Source: Hyphomicrobium methylovorum
GTDB taxonomy: Bacteria > Pseudomonadota > Alphaproteobacteria > Rhizobiales > Hyphomicrobiaceae
Assembly (NCBI RefSeq): GCF_013626205.1
Contig: NZ_QHJE01000001.1
Coordinates: 3,018,501-3,082,500 of the forward strand
DNA length: 64,000 nucleotides
Direction of reading: 5' to 3'
How positions within the stretch are numbered: the first letter of the stretch is position 1; the number at the start of each line of letters is the position of its first letter. Shown here in pieces: positions 46,454 to 57,323 of the stretch. Under the pieces are notes generated by a model that had not been told where the DNA came from, ran no database searches, and saw nothing but the letters and a program-made list of their open reading frames with translations. The translations under genes and the position numbers were made by a program.

Positions 46454-46852
46454 ATGAGCTTGTTCAGCGAAATTTTCAGCTGGTGGGGTGGCAACACTTG
46501 GGGAACGCGGCTGTTCACCTGGCGAAAAGGCAAACTTGTCGGGAGCGATGAGTTCGGCAACAGATATTATGTGCAGGTTCGCGGGGTCGGTCCGCTGGGC
46601 GTACCAGCGCGCTGGGTCACTTATCCTACTCTTTCCGAACCGAGCCAGGTTCCGCCGGATTGGCATGGCTGGCTTCACTACACTGTCGATGTGCCGCCGA
46701 CCGAGGAGCGCTATCAGCCGAAACCCTGGCAGAAGCGCCATCAGCGCAATCTGACCGGAACGGCGGGTGCTTATCGGCCCCAGGGGTCGATCCTTGGCAC
46801 CGGTGAACGCGCCAAAGCCACCACCGACTATAAGGCATGGCGGCCGCGATAA
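46454..46852 (+). CDS. NDUFA12-like accessory subunit of NADH:ubiquinone oxidoreductase
   Basis: A 132-residue homologue of the mitochondrial Complex I subunit NDUFA12 (B17.2), which alphaproteobacterial Complex I also carries at the junction of the matrix and membrane arms. Diagnostic stretches are TWGTRLFTWRKGKLVGSDEFGNRYY and VPPDWHGWLHYTVDVPP. The usual YRPQGSI...KATTDYKAWRP tail is present. The gene is separate from the main nuo cluster, as is normal for this subunit, and is followed by a DUF2155 gene. Confidence 0.94.
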   Translation: MSLFSEIFSWWGGNTWGTRLFTWRKGKLVGSDEFGNRYYVQVRGVGPLGVPARWVTYPTLSEPSQVPPDWHGWLHYTVDVPPTEERYQPKPWQKRHQRNLTGTAGAYRPQGSILGTGERAKATTDYKAWRPR

Positions 46853-46919
46853 GGGGCCGTTCGAAAAATTGCCTGCTTTTGCCGTCAGATGACGACTCAA
46901 CCACGGGCACTCCCACGCG

Positions 46920-47501
46920 GTGGAATTTCAGTTGTTACGATCATCACCTTTAAAGACGCGGCTGGTGAGTAGCTGGCGGATTCTCGGCGCGGCCGTTTTT
47001 CTAAGTGCCGGTATCGCAGGACCGGCGCAGGCAGATCGCATCGAAAACAAGGTTGCGGTGTTTTCTGCGCTCGACAAGGTGACGGCGCGGATTTCGAAGC
47101 TGGAAGTCGAGATTGGAAAGACCATTACCTTCGGAGCGCTGCGGGTAACGCCGCGGGCATGCTATTCGCGCCCACCGACGGAAGAACCGAAGACCACGAC
47201 ATTTGTCGAAGTTGATGAAACGCAGCTCGACGGATCGGAAAAGCGAATCTTTACGGGCTGGATGTTTGCCGAGAGCCCCGGCATCTACGGTCTCGAGCAT
47301 CCGACGTATGATGTCTGGCTGGCGGAATGCGACAAGCCGAAAACGACCACGGCGTCCCGGCCTCCGCCGCCTCCTGCGCCAGTGGCGACCGGCGAACAAC
47401 CGAACGACGCCTATGTGCCGCCGAGCGCACAATCGCCTGATGCCGGGCCGCAGGATGATGGCGATATCCCGCCGGAATTCCGTCGGCGCCTTCGGCGCTA
47501 G
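46920..47501 (+). CDS. Exported DUF2155-family protein
   Basis: A 193-residue protein with a signal peptide and the DUF2155 core: VFSALDKVTARISKLEVEIGKTITFGALRVTPRACYSRPP, then FTGWMFAESPGIYGLEHPTYDVWLAEC, with the two conserved cysteines that probably form a disulfide. A proline-rich tail follows. Such genes sit next to the NDUFA12 gene in many Rhizobiales, as here. Function unknown. The start is uncertain: GTG at 46920 and GTG at 46965 are both in frame, neither with a strong ribosome site. Confidence 0.88.
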   Translation: MEFQLLRSSPLKTRLVSSWRILGAAVFLSAGIAGPAQADRIENKVAVFSALDKVTARISKLEVEIGKTITFGALRVTPRACYSRPPTEEPKTTTFVEVDETQLDGSEKRIFTGWMFAESPGIYGLEHPTYDVWLAECDKPKTTTASRPPPPPAPVATGEQPNDAYVPPSAQSPDAGPQDDGDIPPEFRRRLRR

Positions 47502-47538
47502 CGATCGACGCGTAGCATCCTCGATTTAGGCATTTGAT

Positions 47539-48633
<1,095 letters not shown>

Positions 48634-48671
48634 TCAACGCAAGCCGTGGGCAGGGTCGTGCTGTCGCAGCG

Positions 48672-49895
48672 TTAATCGCAAATTTTCTTGTACTTCCGCT
48701 CCGCCATGTCGACGTGGAAATGGTTGAGGTGATCGCGGTTTGCTTCCGGCCCTAAGGTCGTGCCGAAGATGCGGCACGCGGCGTCGTGGGATGCTTTCAG
48801 GAAGGCCTGCATCTCTGGGCTTTGTGGGGGAGTGGCCTTGGGCGGGGTGAACGCGACCGGCCGCTTCTTTCCGGTCTTTTTGTCGGCGTCCGGACGTACC
48901 GCCGGTCCGCCGAGTTTATCCGCCTTCGCGTGCTTCCGCGCGGCGGGGTTCTTTGATTTGTCCTTCGGGGTATCGGCCTCCGACCCGATGCCTTCCGCAA
49001 TCGTCGCTCGGACGAGACCGGCCGCAGGGGCTGCAAGGGCCGATGCGGGCGCGACCGGCGTGGCGGCGGTTGAATTGGCGCTTGCGATATTGGCGTTCGC
49101 CGTCTTCTCGGCTGCTGCGACTTCGGCGGCGGCCTTTTCTTCTGCTGCAGCTTTCTCAGCGGCGAGCCTTGCGGTTTGCTCGCGCTCAGTTTCGCCCCAG
49201 GCGTCGAGAACGGATGCCGACTTCGACGAGGCCGTTACGAATTTTCCAATGTCGAGCGCGTTTGCAAGGCCGTGCTCGCTGAGACGCGTTGTCTTACGCC
49301 GGTAGGCGTTGCGGCAGGCATAAGAACTCATCGTTTCGATTTTGACGACTTCCGATTTGAGATGCTTGCGCGCGAGCGGCTGCACATCTTTCTCCAGCCA
49401 TGTGGCGAGCGCGTCGACGAGGTCGCAGCGCATGATAGCGGGCGGTGACAGGACGATTTCGGGGCTATGTCCGATGCTGAGCACTTCAACGGGCGCGGGG
49501 GCTCCGCATGCGCCGGCTCTGATCGGCTCCTTCGCAACGATGACCGCATCGACGCGTTTCAAGACTTCTGCGCACTTCGCCTTGGCTTCAGCGATCTCGC
49601 CCTCGGACCAGGCATCCGGCGCTTTCGCAGCGGCGTCAGCCTTCGCCTTTGGATCATCAGCGGGTTTGTCGGGGGCAGGTGCCGGGTCGGCAGATTTTGC
49701 CGTTGGTTTTTCGGATGGAGTGGGGTCCGCCTTCGCGGGACCTTGTGGCGCTGCCGATGTGCTCGCTTTGGACTTGTTGCCGTCCTTCTTGTGCGACGCA
49801 GCGATGCCCGGTGACGTGCTGCTGAGCATGAAACACGAGGCTGATGCCGCTACGAGAGCGAGGGAGAAGAGGCGGCGAGCGGCGGACACGGGCAT
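48672..49895 (-). CDS. Extensin-like family protein with low-complexity insert
   Basis: Extensin_like_C family (metallopeptidase-like LAS fold). ATG at 49895 gives 407 residues; the GTG at 49889 has better ribosome-site spacing (GGAAGGA) and is an alternative. After the signal peptide comes a Lys/Pro/Ala-rich stretch, then the core: CGAPAPVEVLSIG, MSSYACRNAYRR, SEHGLANALDIGKF (the histidine and aspartate expected as metal ligands), and the closing AACRIFGTTLGPEANRDHLNHFHVDMAER. Between these last two blocks lies an insertion of roughly 130 residues, Ala/Glu-rich then Lys/Pro-rich, which splits the catalytic domain. A peptidoglycan or cell-surface role is inferred from the fold. Confidence 0.85.
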   Translation of the reverse strand: MPVSAARRLFSLALVAASASCFMLSSTSPGIAASHKKDGNKSKASTSAAPQGPAKADPTPSEKPTAKSADPAPAPDKPADDPKAKADAAAKAPDAWSEGEIAEAKAKCAEVLKRVDAVIVAKEPIRAGACGAPAPVEVLSIGHSPEIVLSPPAIMRCDLVDALATWLEKDVQPLARKHLKSEVVKIETMSSYACRNAYRRKTTRLSEHGLANALDIGKFVTASSKSASVLDAWGETEREQTARLAAEKAAAEEKAAAEVAAAEKTANANIASANSTAATPVAPASALAAPAAGLVRATIAEGIGSEADTPKDKSKNPAARKHAKADKLGGPAVRPDADKKTGKKRPVAFTPPKATPPQSPEMQAFLKASHDAACRIFGTTLGPEANRDHLNHFHVDMAERKYKKICD

Positions 49896-50107
49896 TCCTT
49901 CCAGAATCAGCGTTGAGGCGGCCCTTTGAATCGCGACCAAAGAAAACATTGCTGAATCGCGAACGGCGGGACAAGTAACGCAATGCTCGAAGACGCGTTT
50001 CCGATGAAAGGCGTCGCGATTCAGTCATAGCGGCGAAAAGTGGCGATCTGAGCGAAAACCGGCCATATCTAGGCTCTTGTCGTAATTTCTTTGGTTTTAG
50101 GATCTCC

Positions 50108-51220
50108 GTGAACGAACACCTTTCCCATGCTGTAGACGCGGCGGCGTCAGAGCCGAAGCTCATCGCTGAGCGCTCCGGTGCTGTGCAGATTTTCCGACTG
50201 TCGCGGCCCAAGGCGCTTAACGCGCTCGATGCGGATATGTGCGCGGTGCTTGCGAAGGAGATTCCCGCCGTCGCGCGCAATCCGGATGTCTACATCTCGG
50301 CGTTGCTCTCCAACAGCGCGAAAGCATTCTGCGCAGGCGGCGACGTGGTGGTGCTGACGGATCTGGCGCGGCGCGATATCGACGGCGCGAAAGCGCACCA
50401 GCGCAATGAGTATTCGCTCAACTGGCTGCTTGAATGTTTTTCAAAGCCAACGGTCTCTTTCATTGACGGTATTTGCATGGGGTCGGGCGTTGGGCTGACG
50501 GCGTACAATACCCATCGAATTGCGGGCGAGAATTACAAGTGGGCGATGCCCGAGGTGAAAATCGGGTTGTTTCCCGATGTCGGCATATCGCATCTCCTAT
50601 CGCGGATGCCGTGGCCGATCGGACTTTATCTCGGATTAACTGGACGCTCCGTCTCGCGCGCCGATGCGCAATGGCTGCGTCTCGTGACGCATGTCATTTC
50701 GGCATCGCGTTTCGGAGAAATCGTCGAGAAATTGAGCGACGCGCAACCTGTCGATCCATTGCTTGATGGCCTGAATGAAATGCAAGCGCCCGGGCCTATT
50801 CAGGCTGAGCGCTCATTGATCGAAGAGCATTTCTCGTTGCCGTCGATCGTCGAGATTATGTCTTCGCTCGAGGCAGCGGCAGCAAAGGGATCTGACTGGG
50901 CAAGTAAGACGCTCGTGGGGCTTCGCGCTTCCTCTCCCGTTTCGCTTGCGATTACGGACAAGCACATTCGAAGTGTGCGTTCGCTCGATATTCGCGAGAC
51001 GTTGATGCAGGACTATCGATTGGTGGTCCGCTTTCTTGAGGCCTCCGATTTCGAAGAAGGCGTCAGAGCCGCACTGCGCGATAAGGATGGCGCGCCGAGG
51101 TGGAGCCACGCGCGCGTTGAAGATGTACCGTCTGAATTGATTGAAGGCTATTTTGCGCCGCTTGGGACGGATGAATTGGTTCTGCCGATCCGTTCGGACA
51201 TGCAGGCAGCGCGCGTCTGA
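50108..51220 (+). CDS. 3-hydroxyisobutyryl-CoA hydrolase / enoyl-CoA hydratase family
   Basis: A 370-residue crotonase-fold protein of the HIBCH type, which hydrolyses 3-hydroxyisobutyryl-CoA in valine breakdown. Key blocks: FRLSRPKALNALDADM, AKAFCAGGDVVVLTD, FIDGICMGSGVGLTAYNTHRIAGE (oxyanion hole), MPEVKIGLFPDVGISHLLSRMP (catalytic glutamate and aspartate), and the HIBCH-type C-terminal helical extension. GTG start at 50108. Isolated; it diverges from the extensin-like gene. Confidence 0.9.
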   Translation: MNEHLSHAVDAAASEPKLIAERSGAVQIFRLSRPKALNALDADMCAVLAKEIPAVARNPDVYISALLSNSAKAFCAGGDVVVLTDLARRDIDGAKAHQRNEYSLNWLLECFSKPTVSFIDGICMGSGVGLTAYNTHRIAGENYKWAMPEVKIGLFPDVGISHLLSRMPWPIGLYLGLTGRSVSRADAQWLRLVTHVISASRFGEIVEKLSDAQPVDPLLDGLNEMQAPGPIQAERSLIEEHFSLPSIVEIMSSLEAAAAKGSDWASKTLVGLRASSPVSLAITDKHIRSVRSLDIRETLMQDYRLVVRFLEASDFEEGVRAALRDKDGAPRWSHARVEDVPSELIEGYFAPLGTDELVLPIRSDMQAARV

Positions 51221-51442
51221 GGCTTTTCAGGCGCCGCTACCGCCCCATTCTTGTAATCGCGTTAGTGCAATATTGACCACGCAACGCATTTCTTTCCGCA
51301 TTAGTTAAAAATAGCTTCCAAATACCCCCCTGTACTATTCTTTTACTATATCTATTTAGCCGAAATTCAGCTGTTCGCGTTACACATTTATTCAAAATCC
51401 GGGACAAAACCGGATATGGCGTCAATGAGTGAGGCAAGAGTC

Positions 51443-51952
51443 ATGAGTTTAGCGTACGATATTGCGCGGCAACGCGCGCCGATCCAAGAAGACGGTTTTC
51501 GCGCCGACTATCTCCAGGCATTGCGGCTTATCGAAAGACTGCACCGGCTTCTTCTCGACGTCATCAAGGACGAGTTCGACCGTCAGGGTGGCGCCGACTT
51601 AAATAGCGTTCAGGCGCTGCTGCTTTATAACATCGGCGAAAGCGAGCTGACGGCAGGCGAGTTGAAAACGCGCGGCTATTATCTCGGCTCGAACGTGTCC
51701 TACAATCTCAAGAAGCTCGTGGACATGGGCTATATCCATTACAAGCGCTCCGATACGGACCGGCGGTCGGTTCGCGTCAGCCTGACCGAAAAAGGTCTCG
51801 AGGCTCGCGATATCGTCTGCAAGCTCTATCTGCGCCAGCTCAACTCGGTTCAATCGGTCGGAGAAGTGTCGGGCGATGATGTGAAGAGCCTCAACAAGGC
51901 GCTCGTGCGCCTGGAGCGCTTCTGGTCGGATCAGATCCGCTACCGTCTCTAG
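51443..51952 (+). CDS. ldtR: MarR-family regulator, LdtR-like
   Basis: A winged-helix regulator of about 169 residues (ATG at 51443 with GAGG upstream; ATGs at 51416 and 51425 are possible). The core has LNSVQALLLYNIGESELTAGELKTRGYYLGSNVSYNLKKLVDMGYIHYKRSDTDRRSVRVSLTEKG (given here as one region), which is typical of the LdtR group known from Liberibacter and rhizobia. LdtR controls an L,D-transpeptidase gene (ldtP) and stress genes, and the next gene is exactly such a transpeptidase. Two terminators separate them. Confidence 0.88.
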   Translation: MSLAYDIARQRAPIQEDGFRADYLQALRLIERLHRLLLDVIKDEFDRQGGADLNSVQALLLYNIGESELTAGELKTRGYYLGSNVSYNLKKLVDMGYIHYKRSDTDRRSVRVSLTEKGLEARDIVCKLYLRQLNSVQSVGEVSGDDVKSLNKALVRLERFWSDQIRYRL

Positions 51953-51957
51953 CGGCT

Positions 51958-51975
51958 GGGCGCGGCTTAGCGCCC
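51958..51975 (+). terminator. Small hairpin after ldtR
   Basis: GGGCGC (51958-51963) and GCGCCC (51970-51975) with loop ggctta, only six bases after the ldtR stop. Weak T tract. Confidence 0.3.
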
Positions 51976-52014
51976 GGTTTGCCTCCCTTCGGCAGCTTTG
52001 CCGCGATTTGCTCA

Positions 52015-52051
52015 GGCCGTTCCGCCCCCGCGGAGCGGCCTTTTCGTTTTT
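52015..52051 (+). terminator. Strong intrinsic terminator after ldtR
   Basis: GGCCGTTCCGC (52015-52025) pairs with GCGGAGCGGCC (52030-52040), one G-U pair, loop CCCC, followed by TTTTCGTTTTT. It isolates ldtR from the downstream transpeptidase gene. Confidence 0.8.
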
Positions 52052-52253
52052 CAGCGCCATGATGGGTGTTGCCCAGAGGGGAGTGGGGGTAGGGGCCGAG
52101 AAAAAAGGCTCGCCCGAGTCGGCTATCACTTTTAGAGTACAAGCCGGTTGGGGAATGCTTGAGCCCCGCCAGGGTGAGGTCGTGTCTGCAACTTATGGGG
52201 CGATCGCATTGTCCGGCGGGCGGCGATGATTGAAACGGGGCGAGGGGCGGATC

Positions 52254-53585
52254 GTGCACCGGAGAACCACCGATATCGAGGGTGCCTGTCGCCTCGTGCG
52301 CAGCTTCTGCGCGACGACGCTGGCGGCCGGTTTGCTCTTCGCTTTGGCCCTTGACGGACCAGGGGCAAGCCCTGCGATAGCGCAAGACTGGATCCAGTTT
52401 GGGCCGACTGGCGTGCCTCCCGGCGGCACGACGAACTCCTATGATCCCGATTTCATCCGCGAATGGGAAGCCAATCCGCCCAAGGGCTTCGCAACGCTGT
52501 CTAAGGCCAATGTCGAAGCCACGAAGCAGGCAATAAAGCGCTACGAGGCGATCGTTGCGGGTGGCGGGTGGCTGTTCGTGCCGGAGCCGGCGCGAAAGAC
52601 GCCGCGCGATCAGCTTCTGCAGTACGGCATCAATAGTCCCGAGGTCAGCGTGCTTCGAGCGCGGTTGATGGCGTCGGGAGAGCTGCCAGCTGGGGGAACG
52701 TCGACGAGCTTCGACGCCAGTGTCGATAAGGCGCTGAAGCGGTTTCAGGCGACCAACGGACTGACGCCAACCGGCATCGCCGACCTTCGCACGGTGCTTG
52801 CGCTCAACGTTCCAGCGGAAGCGCGGCTGAAGCAACTCAAGGTCAACCTGGCGCGCCTGCAGCAGGGCGTCGGAACGACGTCGAAGAAGTATGTTCTCGT
52901 TAATATTCCCGCGGCCCAGATCGAGACTGTCGAGAACGGCGCGATCGTCGGACGCTATGCGGGGGTCGTCGGCAAGCCGGACCGGCCAACGCCGATGCTC
53001 AACACGCCCATCACGGACTTAAACTTCAATCCGGTTTGGCGGCTGCCTCCGACCGTGGTTTCGGAAGACCTCATTCCCCGGGGACGCGAGATGCAGTCCA
53101 AGGGGCAGAACGTGCTCGAGAAGTTCAAGATCGACGCCTACGCTGGCGGTAAGAAAGTGGAGCCGTCGCAGATCGATTGGCAGAAGGTAACGCCGGGCAC
53201 CTACAGCTACAGCCAGCAGCCGGGAAAAGAGAATCCGCTCGGCTTTCTGAAGATCAATTTCAATAGTGCGCAATCGGTCTACATGCACGACACGCCGTCT
53301 GACCGAATTTTCGGGCGCAATTTTCGCTCGGCGAGTTCAGGCTGCATCCGGGTTCATAATATCGAGAATCTGGCCCAGTGGCTGCTGAAGGAGCAAAAGG
53401 GCTGGGATAGCGAGCGCATCACCTACATGAAGACGTCAGGCCGGCGCCTGGATCTCAGGCTTAAGAAGCCGGTGCCGCTGCTGTTCGTCTACATCAGCGC
53501 CTGGGCGACGCCGGACGGCGTCGTGCAGTTCCGCCGCGACATCTATCAGAAAGATGGAATCGGCGAAGTCGCCTCGAATTATTGA
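52254..53585 (+). CDS. L,D-transpeptidase with peptidoglycan-binding domain, LdtP-like
   Basis: Cross-links peptidoglycan stems by 3-3 bonds or related reactions. GTG at 52254 with GAGGGG upstream gives 443 residues with a signal peptide; the frame also begins upstream at a TTG. Domains: an N-terminal scaffold (RYEAIVAGGGW), a PG_binding_1 helical domain (SFDASVDKALKRFQATNGL) and the YkuD catalytic domain ending in the motif SASSGCIRVHN (catalytic cysteine near residue 364). Preceded by an LdtR-type regulator, which fits regulation of cell-wall remodelling. A paralogue is at 62.5 kb. Confidence 0.93.
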   Translation: MHRRTTDIEGACRLVRSFCATTLAAGLLFALALDGPGASPAIAQDWIQFGPTGVPPGGTTNSYDPDFIREWEANPPKGFATLSKANVEATKQAIKRYEAIVAGGGWLFVPEPARKTPRDQLLQYGINSPEVSVLRARLMASGELPAGGTSTSFDASVDKALKRFQATNGLTPTGIADLRTVLALNVPAEARLKQLKVNLARLQQGVGTTSKKYVLVNIPAAQIETVENGAIVGRYAGVVGKPDRPTPMLNTPITDLNFNPVWRLPPTVVSEDLIPRGREMQSKGQNVLEKFKIDAYAGGKKVEPSQIDWQKVTPGTYSYSQQPGKENPLGFLKINFNSAQSVYMHDTPSDRIFGRNFRSASSGCIRVHNIENLAQWLLKEQKGWDSERITYMKTSGRRLDLRLKKPVPLLFVYISAWATPDGVVQFRRDIYQKDGIGEVASNY

Positions 53586-53812
53586 AGGCGAGACACGGAA
53601 ATCGGTTTGGCGACAAAGGGAATTTACGACGTCTGGTGGCAGAACGCCGGGTTTGCATAATCTGAGGTAAAGCCTCAACAAAAAGCCACATCAAGACGTG
53701 ACAATTTCCTTTCGCCGCGCGACGAATGAGCACTGGCCCTCGGTGAGAAGTCGAGCCATAAAGACTATAACTAAAATAATTTTCGTCATGCCTTTGGGAG
53801 CGGAAATTCCTT

Positions 53813-55042
53813 ATGACCTATGAGCAGAAGCTCGTTGACGCCCTGGACTCGGTCAAACGTGAAGGCCGCTATCGGGTGTTCGCGGATGTAAAGCGTCGTC
53901 GCGGTGCATTCCCTAAGGCCGATGTCGTCAAAGGCGATGCCGCCAAGTCGATTACGGTCTGGTGCTCGAACGACTATCTCGGCATGGGTCAGCATCCCAA
54001 AGTTCTTGCTGCGATGCATGAAGCGATCGACATGGTCGGCGCTGGTTCCGGCGGGACGCGCAACATCGCAGGCACGACGCACTATCACGTCGAACTCGAA
54101 AACGAGCTTTCCGACCTTCATGGCAAGGAAGCTGCTCTCGTCTTCACGTCAGCATTCGTCGCGAACGAAGCCGCTCTTTCCACGCTCGCTCAGCTTCTGC
54201 CGGGCTGCATCATTTTCTCGGACGAGAAAAACCACGCATCGATGATCGCCGGGATTCGCAACGGCCGCGGCCCGAAGCAGATCTTCCTGCACAACGACCT
54301 GGCGGACCTCGAAGCCAAGCTGGCGCAGGTTCCGCGCGAAACGCCGAAGATCATCGCTTTCGAGAGCGTCTACTCGATGGACGGGCACATCGCTCCCATC
54401 GGTGCGATCTGCGATCTTGCGGCGAAGTACAACGCGCTGACCTATCTTGATGAAGTCCATGCGGTCGGTCTCTATGGACCGCGCGGCGGCGGCGTCGCGG
54501 AACGCGATGGCGTGATGCACCGGGTCGACGTCATCAACGGCACGCTCGCTAAGGGCTTCGGCGTCATGGGCGGTTACATCGCTGCCTCGCGGACGCTCTG
54601 TGACGCCATTCGCTCGTATGCCCCGGGCTTCATTTTCACGACGTCTCTCGCGCCTGCCATCGTGGCTGGAGCGGTTGCTTCGATCCGCCATCTCAAGTCC
54701 AGCTCGGTTGAGCGCGAACAGCACCAGGAACGGGCACGCACACTCAAACGCCGGTTGCTTGCTGCCGACATCCCTGTGATGTCCGGGCCAAGCCACATCG
54801 TGCCGGTGCTTGTTGCAGACCCTGTCCGCTGCAAGGCGCTGACGGACGTGCTTCTCGACCGGTTCGGTATCTACGTACAACCGATCAACTATCCGACGGT
54901 TCCGCGTGGTACGGAGCGGCTGCGTCTGACGCCCTCTCCGCAGCATACCGACGCCGATATGGATCATCTCGTCGAGGTTCTGGCGTCGCTTTGGCAGGAA
55001 TGCCCAATGGCGCTGATTGAGAGCCTCGCCGCTGCTGAATAG
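53813..55042 (+). CDS. hemA: 5-aminolevulinate synthase (ALAS)
   Basis: PLP enzyme that condenses glycine and succinyl-CoA to 5-aminolevulinate, the Shemin route of Alphaproteobacteria. The 409 residues contain [59 protein letters not shown], and the PLP lysine in [14 protein letters not shown]. It supplies tetrapyrroles for haem (cytochromes SoxX, SoxA, SoxD) and B12. Separated from glyA by 170 bp; both use glycine. Confidence 0.97.
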   Translation: MTYEQKLVDALDSVKREGRYRVFADVKRRRGAFPKADVVKGDAAKSITVWCSNDYLGMGQHPKVLAAMHEAIDMVGAGSGGTRNIAGTTHYHVELENELSDLHGKEAALVFTSAFVANEAALSTLAQLLPGCIIFSDEKNHASMIAGIRNGRGPKQIFLHNDLADLEAKLAQVPRETPKIIAFESVYSMDGHIAPIGAICDLAAKYNALTYLDEVHAVGLYGPRGGGVAERDGVMHRVDVINGTLAKGFGVMGGYIAASRTLCDAIRSYAPGFIFTTSLAPAIVAGAVASIRHLKSSSVEREQHQERARTLKRRLLAADIPVMSGPSHIVPVLVADPVRCKALTDVLLDRFGIYVQPINYPTVPRGTERLRLTPSPQHTDADMDHLVEVLASLWQECPMALIESLAAAE

Positions 55043-55210
55043 GCCTCCGGCCTAACCCGCCACGGCCGTTCCCGCGCCCTTGTTACACGGGGCTCGGGGT
55101 CGGTTGAGTGCTGGTGTCCAGCCTCGTACTATGGTTCAAAGCTCGTTGGCCGGACTTGACTCCGTGTCCTGAGCGCGCAGTTAAATCACTTTCATTTTGA
55201 AGGAAAACTC

Positions 55211-56515
55211 ATGTCGTCCGCACCGGCTGCAGGTACTGCTCCCACGTCCCGTTTTTTCAAGTCGCACGTGTCGGAGACGGATCCCGATATTTTCAGCGCC
55301 ATCCAAAAGGAATTTGGCCGCCAGCAGCACGAGATCGAGCTGATCGCGTCTGAGAACATCGTTTCGCAGGCCGTTCTCGATGCAGCAGGTTCGGTGCTGA
55401 CCAACAAGTATGCCGAGGGCTATCCGGGCAAGCGCTACTACGGCGGCTGCCAGTACGTCGATATCGTTGAAGACATCGCGATCGACCGCGCCAAGAAGCT
55501 CTTCAACTGCGAATTCGCGAACGTGCAGCCGAACTCCGGCAGCCAGGCGAACCAGGGCGTGTTCAACGCTCTCGCGCAGCCGGGCGACACCATCCTCGGT
55601 CTCTCGCTCGCAGCTGGCGGTCACTTGACCCACGGCGCGCCGGTGAACCAGTCCGGTAAGTGGTTCAAGGCCGTGCATTACATGGTCAAGCCCGACTCGC
55701 ACCTCATCGACATGGACGAAGTGCGCAAGCTGGCTCAGGAGCATAAGCCGCGCATCATCATCGCTGGTGGTTCGGCCTATCCGCGCAAGATCGATTTCGC
55801 TGCATTCCGCGCGATCGCGGATGAGGTTGGCGCTATCTTCCTCGTCGATATGGCGCACTTCGCCGGTCTTGTTGCGGCCGGTCTCATTCCGAGCCCGTTC
55901 CCGCATGCCCACGTCGTAACGACGACGACGCACAAGACGCTGCGCGGACCCCGCGGCGGCATGATTTTGACGAACGACGCGGACATCGCGAAGAAGATCA
56001 ACTCGGCGATCTTCCCTGGCATCCAGGGCGGCCCGCTCATGCACGTCATCGCCGGTAAGGCCGTCGCATTCGGCGAGGCTCTGCGTCCGGACTTCAAGGT
56101 CTACATCAAGCAGGTGATGGACAACGCCCGCGCGCTCGGCGAAGTGCTTGTGCAGAACGGCTTCGCGCTCGTTTCTGGCGGCACCGACACGCACCTGGTT
56201 CTCGTCGATCTGCGGCCGAAGAAGCTGACCGGTACGAAGGCTGAGAAGGCGCTTGGCCGTGCCAACATCACCTGCAACAAGAACGGCATTCCGTTCGACC
56301 CCGAGAAGCCGATGGTGACGTCGGGCATTCGTTTGGGTTCGCCTGCTGGAACGACGCGCGGCTTCGGCGTTGCTGAGTTCCAGGAAATCGGCCGCCTGAT
56401 CTCGGAAGTTCTGGATGGCGTTGCGAAGAACGGCGAAGATGGCAACGGTGCCGTCGAAGCGGCCGTCAAGGCAAAGGCTATCGCTCTTTGCGATCGCTTC
56501 CCGATTTACGCATAA
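55211..56515 (+). CDS. glyA: Serine hydroxymethyltransferase
   Basis: Interconverts serine/tetrahydrofolate and glycine/methylene-THF; in serine-cycle methylotrophs it is a C1 entry step. The 434-residue protein has [34 protein letters not shown], the PLP lysine in [16 protein letters not shown], and [19 protein letters not shown] canonical terminator follows. It leads the glyA-nrdR-ribD string found throughout Alphaproteobacteria. Confidence 0.97.
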   Translation: MSSAPAAGTAPTSRFFKSHVSETDPDIFSAIQKEFGRQQHEIELIASENIVSQAVLDAAGSVLTNKYAEGYPGKRYYGGCQYVDIVEDIAIDRAKKLFNCEFANVQPNSGSQANQGVFNALAQPGDTILGLSLAAGGHLTHGAPVNQSGKWFKAVHYMVKPDSHLIDMDEVRKLAQEHKPRIIIAGGSAYPRKIDFAAFRAIADEVGAIFLVDMAHFAGLVAAGLIPSPFPHAHVVTTTTHKTLRGPRGGMILTNDADIAKKINSAIFPGIQGGPLMHVIAGKAVAFGEALRPDFKVYIKQVMDNARALGEVLVQNGFALVSGGTDTHLVLVDLRPKKLTGTKAEKALGRANITCNKNGIPFDPEKPMVTSGIRLGSPAGTTRGFGVAEFQEIGRLISEVLDGVAKNGEDGNGAVEAAVKAKAIALCDRFPIYA

Positions 56516-56545
56516 CGCTGTTTACGCGTTTTGAAGATACGCTTG

Positions 56546-56571
56546 GGCGCCGGGTGATTCCGGCGCCTTTT
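56546..56571 (+). terminator. Intrinsic terminator after glyA
   Basis: GGCGCCGG (56546-56553), loop GTGATT, CCGGCGCC (56560-56567), TTTT (56568-56571). Perfect 8-bp GC stem, 30 bases after the glyA stop. About 230 bases with no gene follow before nrdR. Confidence 0.8.
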
Positions 56572-56798
56572 GCATCCCTGGACGTAACTGCGGATGCTAG
56601 AGGCTATTGCGGGCGTCACTCTTCTCGCGGTTTCAGCGGTTTGCATGCCTCTCGGGAGAGCGTTTGCGAAGACGCTGAAAAGACTTCCGGAACGACTGAC
56701 GAGCATCGTTCCCCCGGCGGCACTTTCAATTTATTGAAGTCCTGGCCGAATGGTGTTCGACTAGGGCCGCCGCGGCGGCTGATTACAAGGATTGCACT

Positions 56799-57323
56799 AT
56801 GCGCTGTCCGTTCTGCGGAAGCGAAGATAGCCAGGTGAAGGATAGCCGCCCGTCGGATGAGAATGCAGCCATTCGCCGACGGCGCGTCTGTGCCGATTGC
56901 GGTGGGCGCTTCACGACGTTCGAGCGCGTGCAGCTGCGCGAACTGACGGTTCTAAAGCGTTCCGGACGCAAGGTGCTGTTCGATCGTGAGAAGCTTTCGC
57001 GATCGATTTCGGTTGCGTTGCGCAAGCGGCCAATCGAGCCCGAACGCATTGACCGGTTGGTATCGGGACTGGTGCGCCAGCTTGAAAGCTCCGGCGAAAC
57101 CGAGATCACGTCGGCGGACATTGGCGAACTCGTGATGATCGCGCTTCGGGAACTGGATCCGGTTGCTTATGTCCGATTTGCATCCGTCTACCGGGATTTT
57201 CGCGATACTGCGGATTTTCATGCCGTGCTCCGCGAGCTTGCGGACGAGACGCGTGATCCTCTCGATACCGGCAATCGCTTTGGCGGTGATCGCGACGGTT
57301 TGTTCGAGCCGAAAAAGCTATGA
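56799..57323 (+). CDS. nrdR: Transcriptional repressor NrdR
   Basis: ATP/dATP-sensing repressor of ribonucleotide reductase genes. The 174-residue protein has a zinc ribbon ([17 protein letters not shown]...[13 protein letters not shown]) and an ATP-cone domain from about residue 50. nrdJ at 42-45.7 kb is its probable target, although no NrdR box was identified in the nrdJ leader. Its stop overlaps the ribD start (ATGA). Confidence 0.96.
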   Translation: MRCPFCGSEDSQVKDSRPSDENAAIRRRRVCADCGGRFTTFERVQLRELTVLKRSGRKVLFDREKLSRSISVALRKRPIEPERIDRLVSGLVRQLESSGETEITSADIGELVMIALRELDPVAYVRFASVYRDFRDTADFHAVLRELADETRDPLDTGNRFGGDRDGLFEPKKL

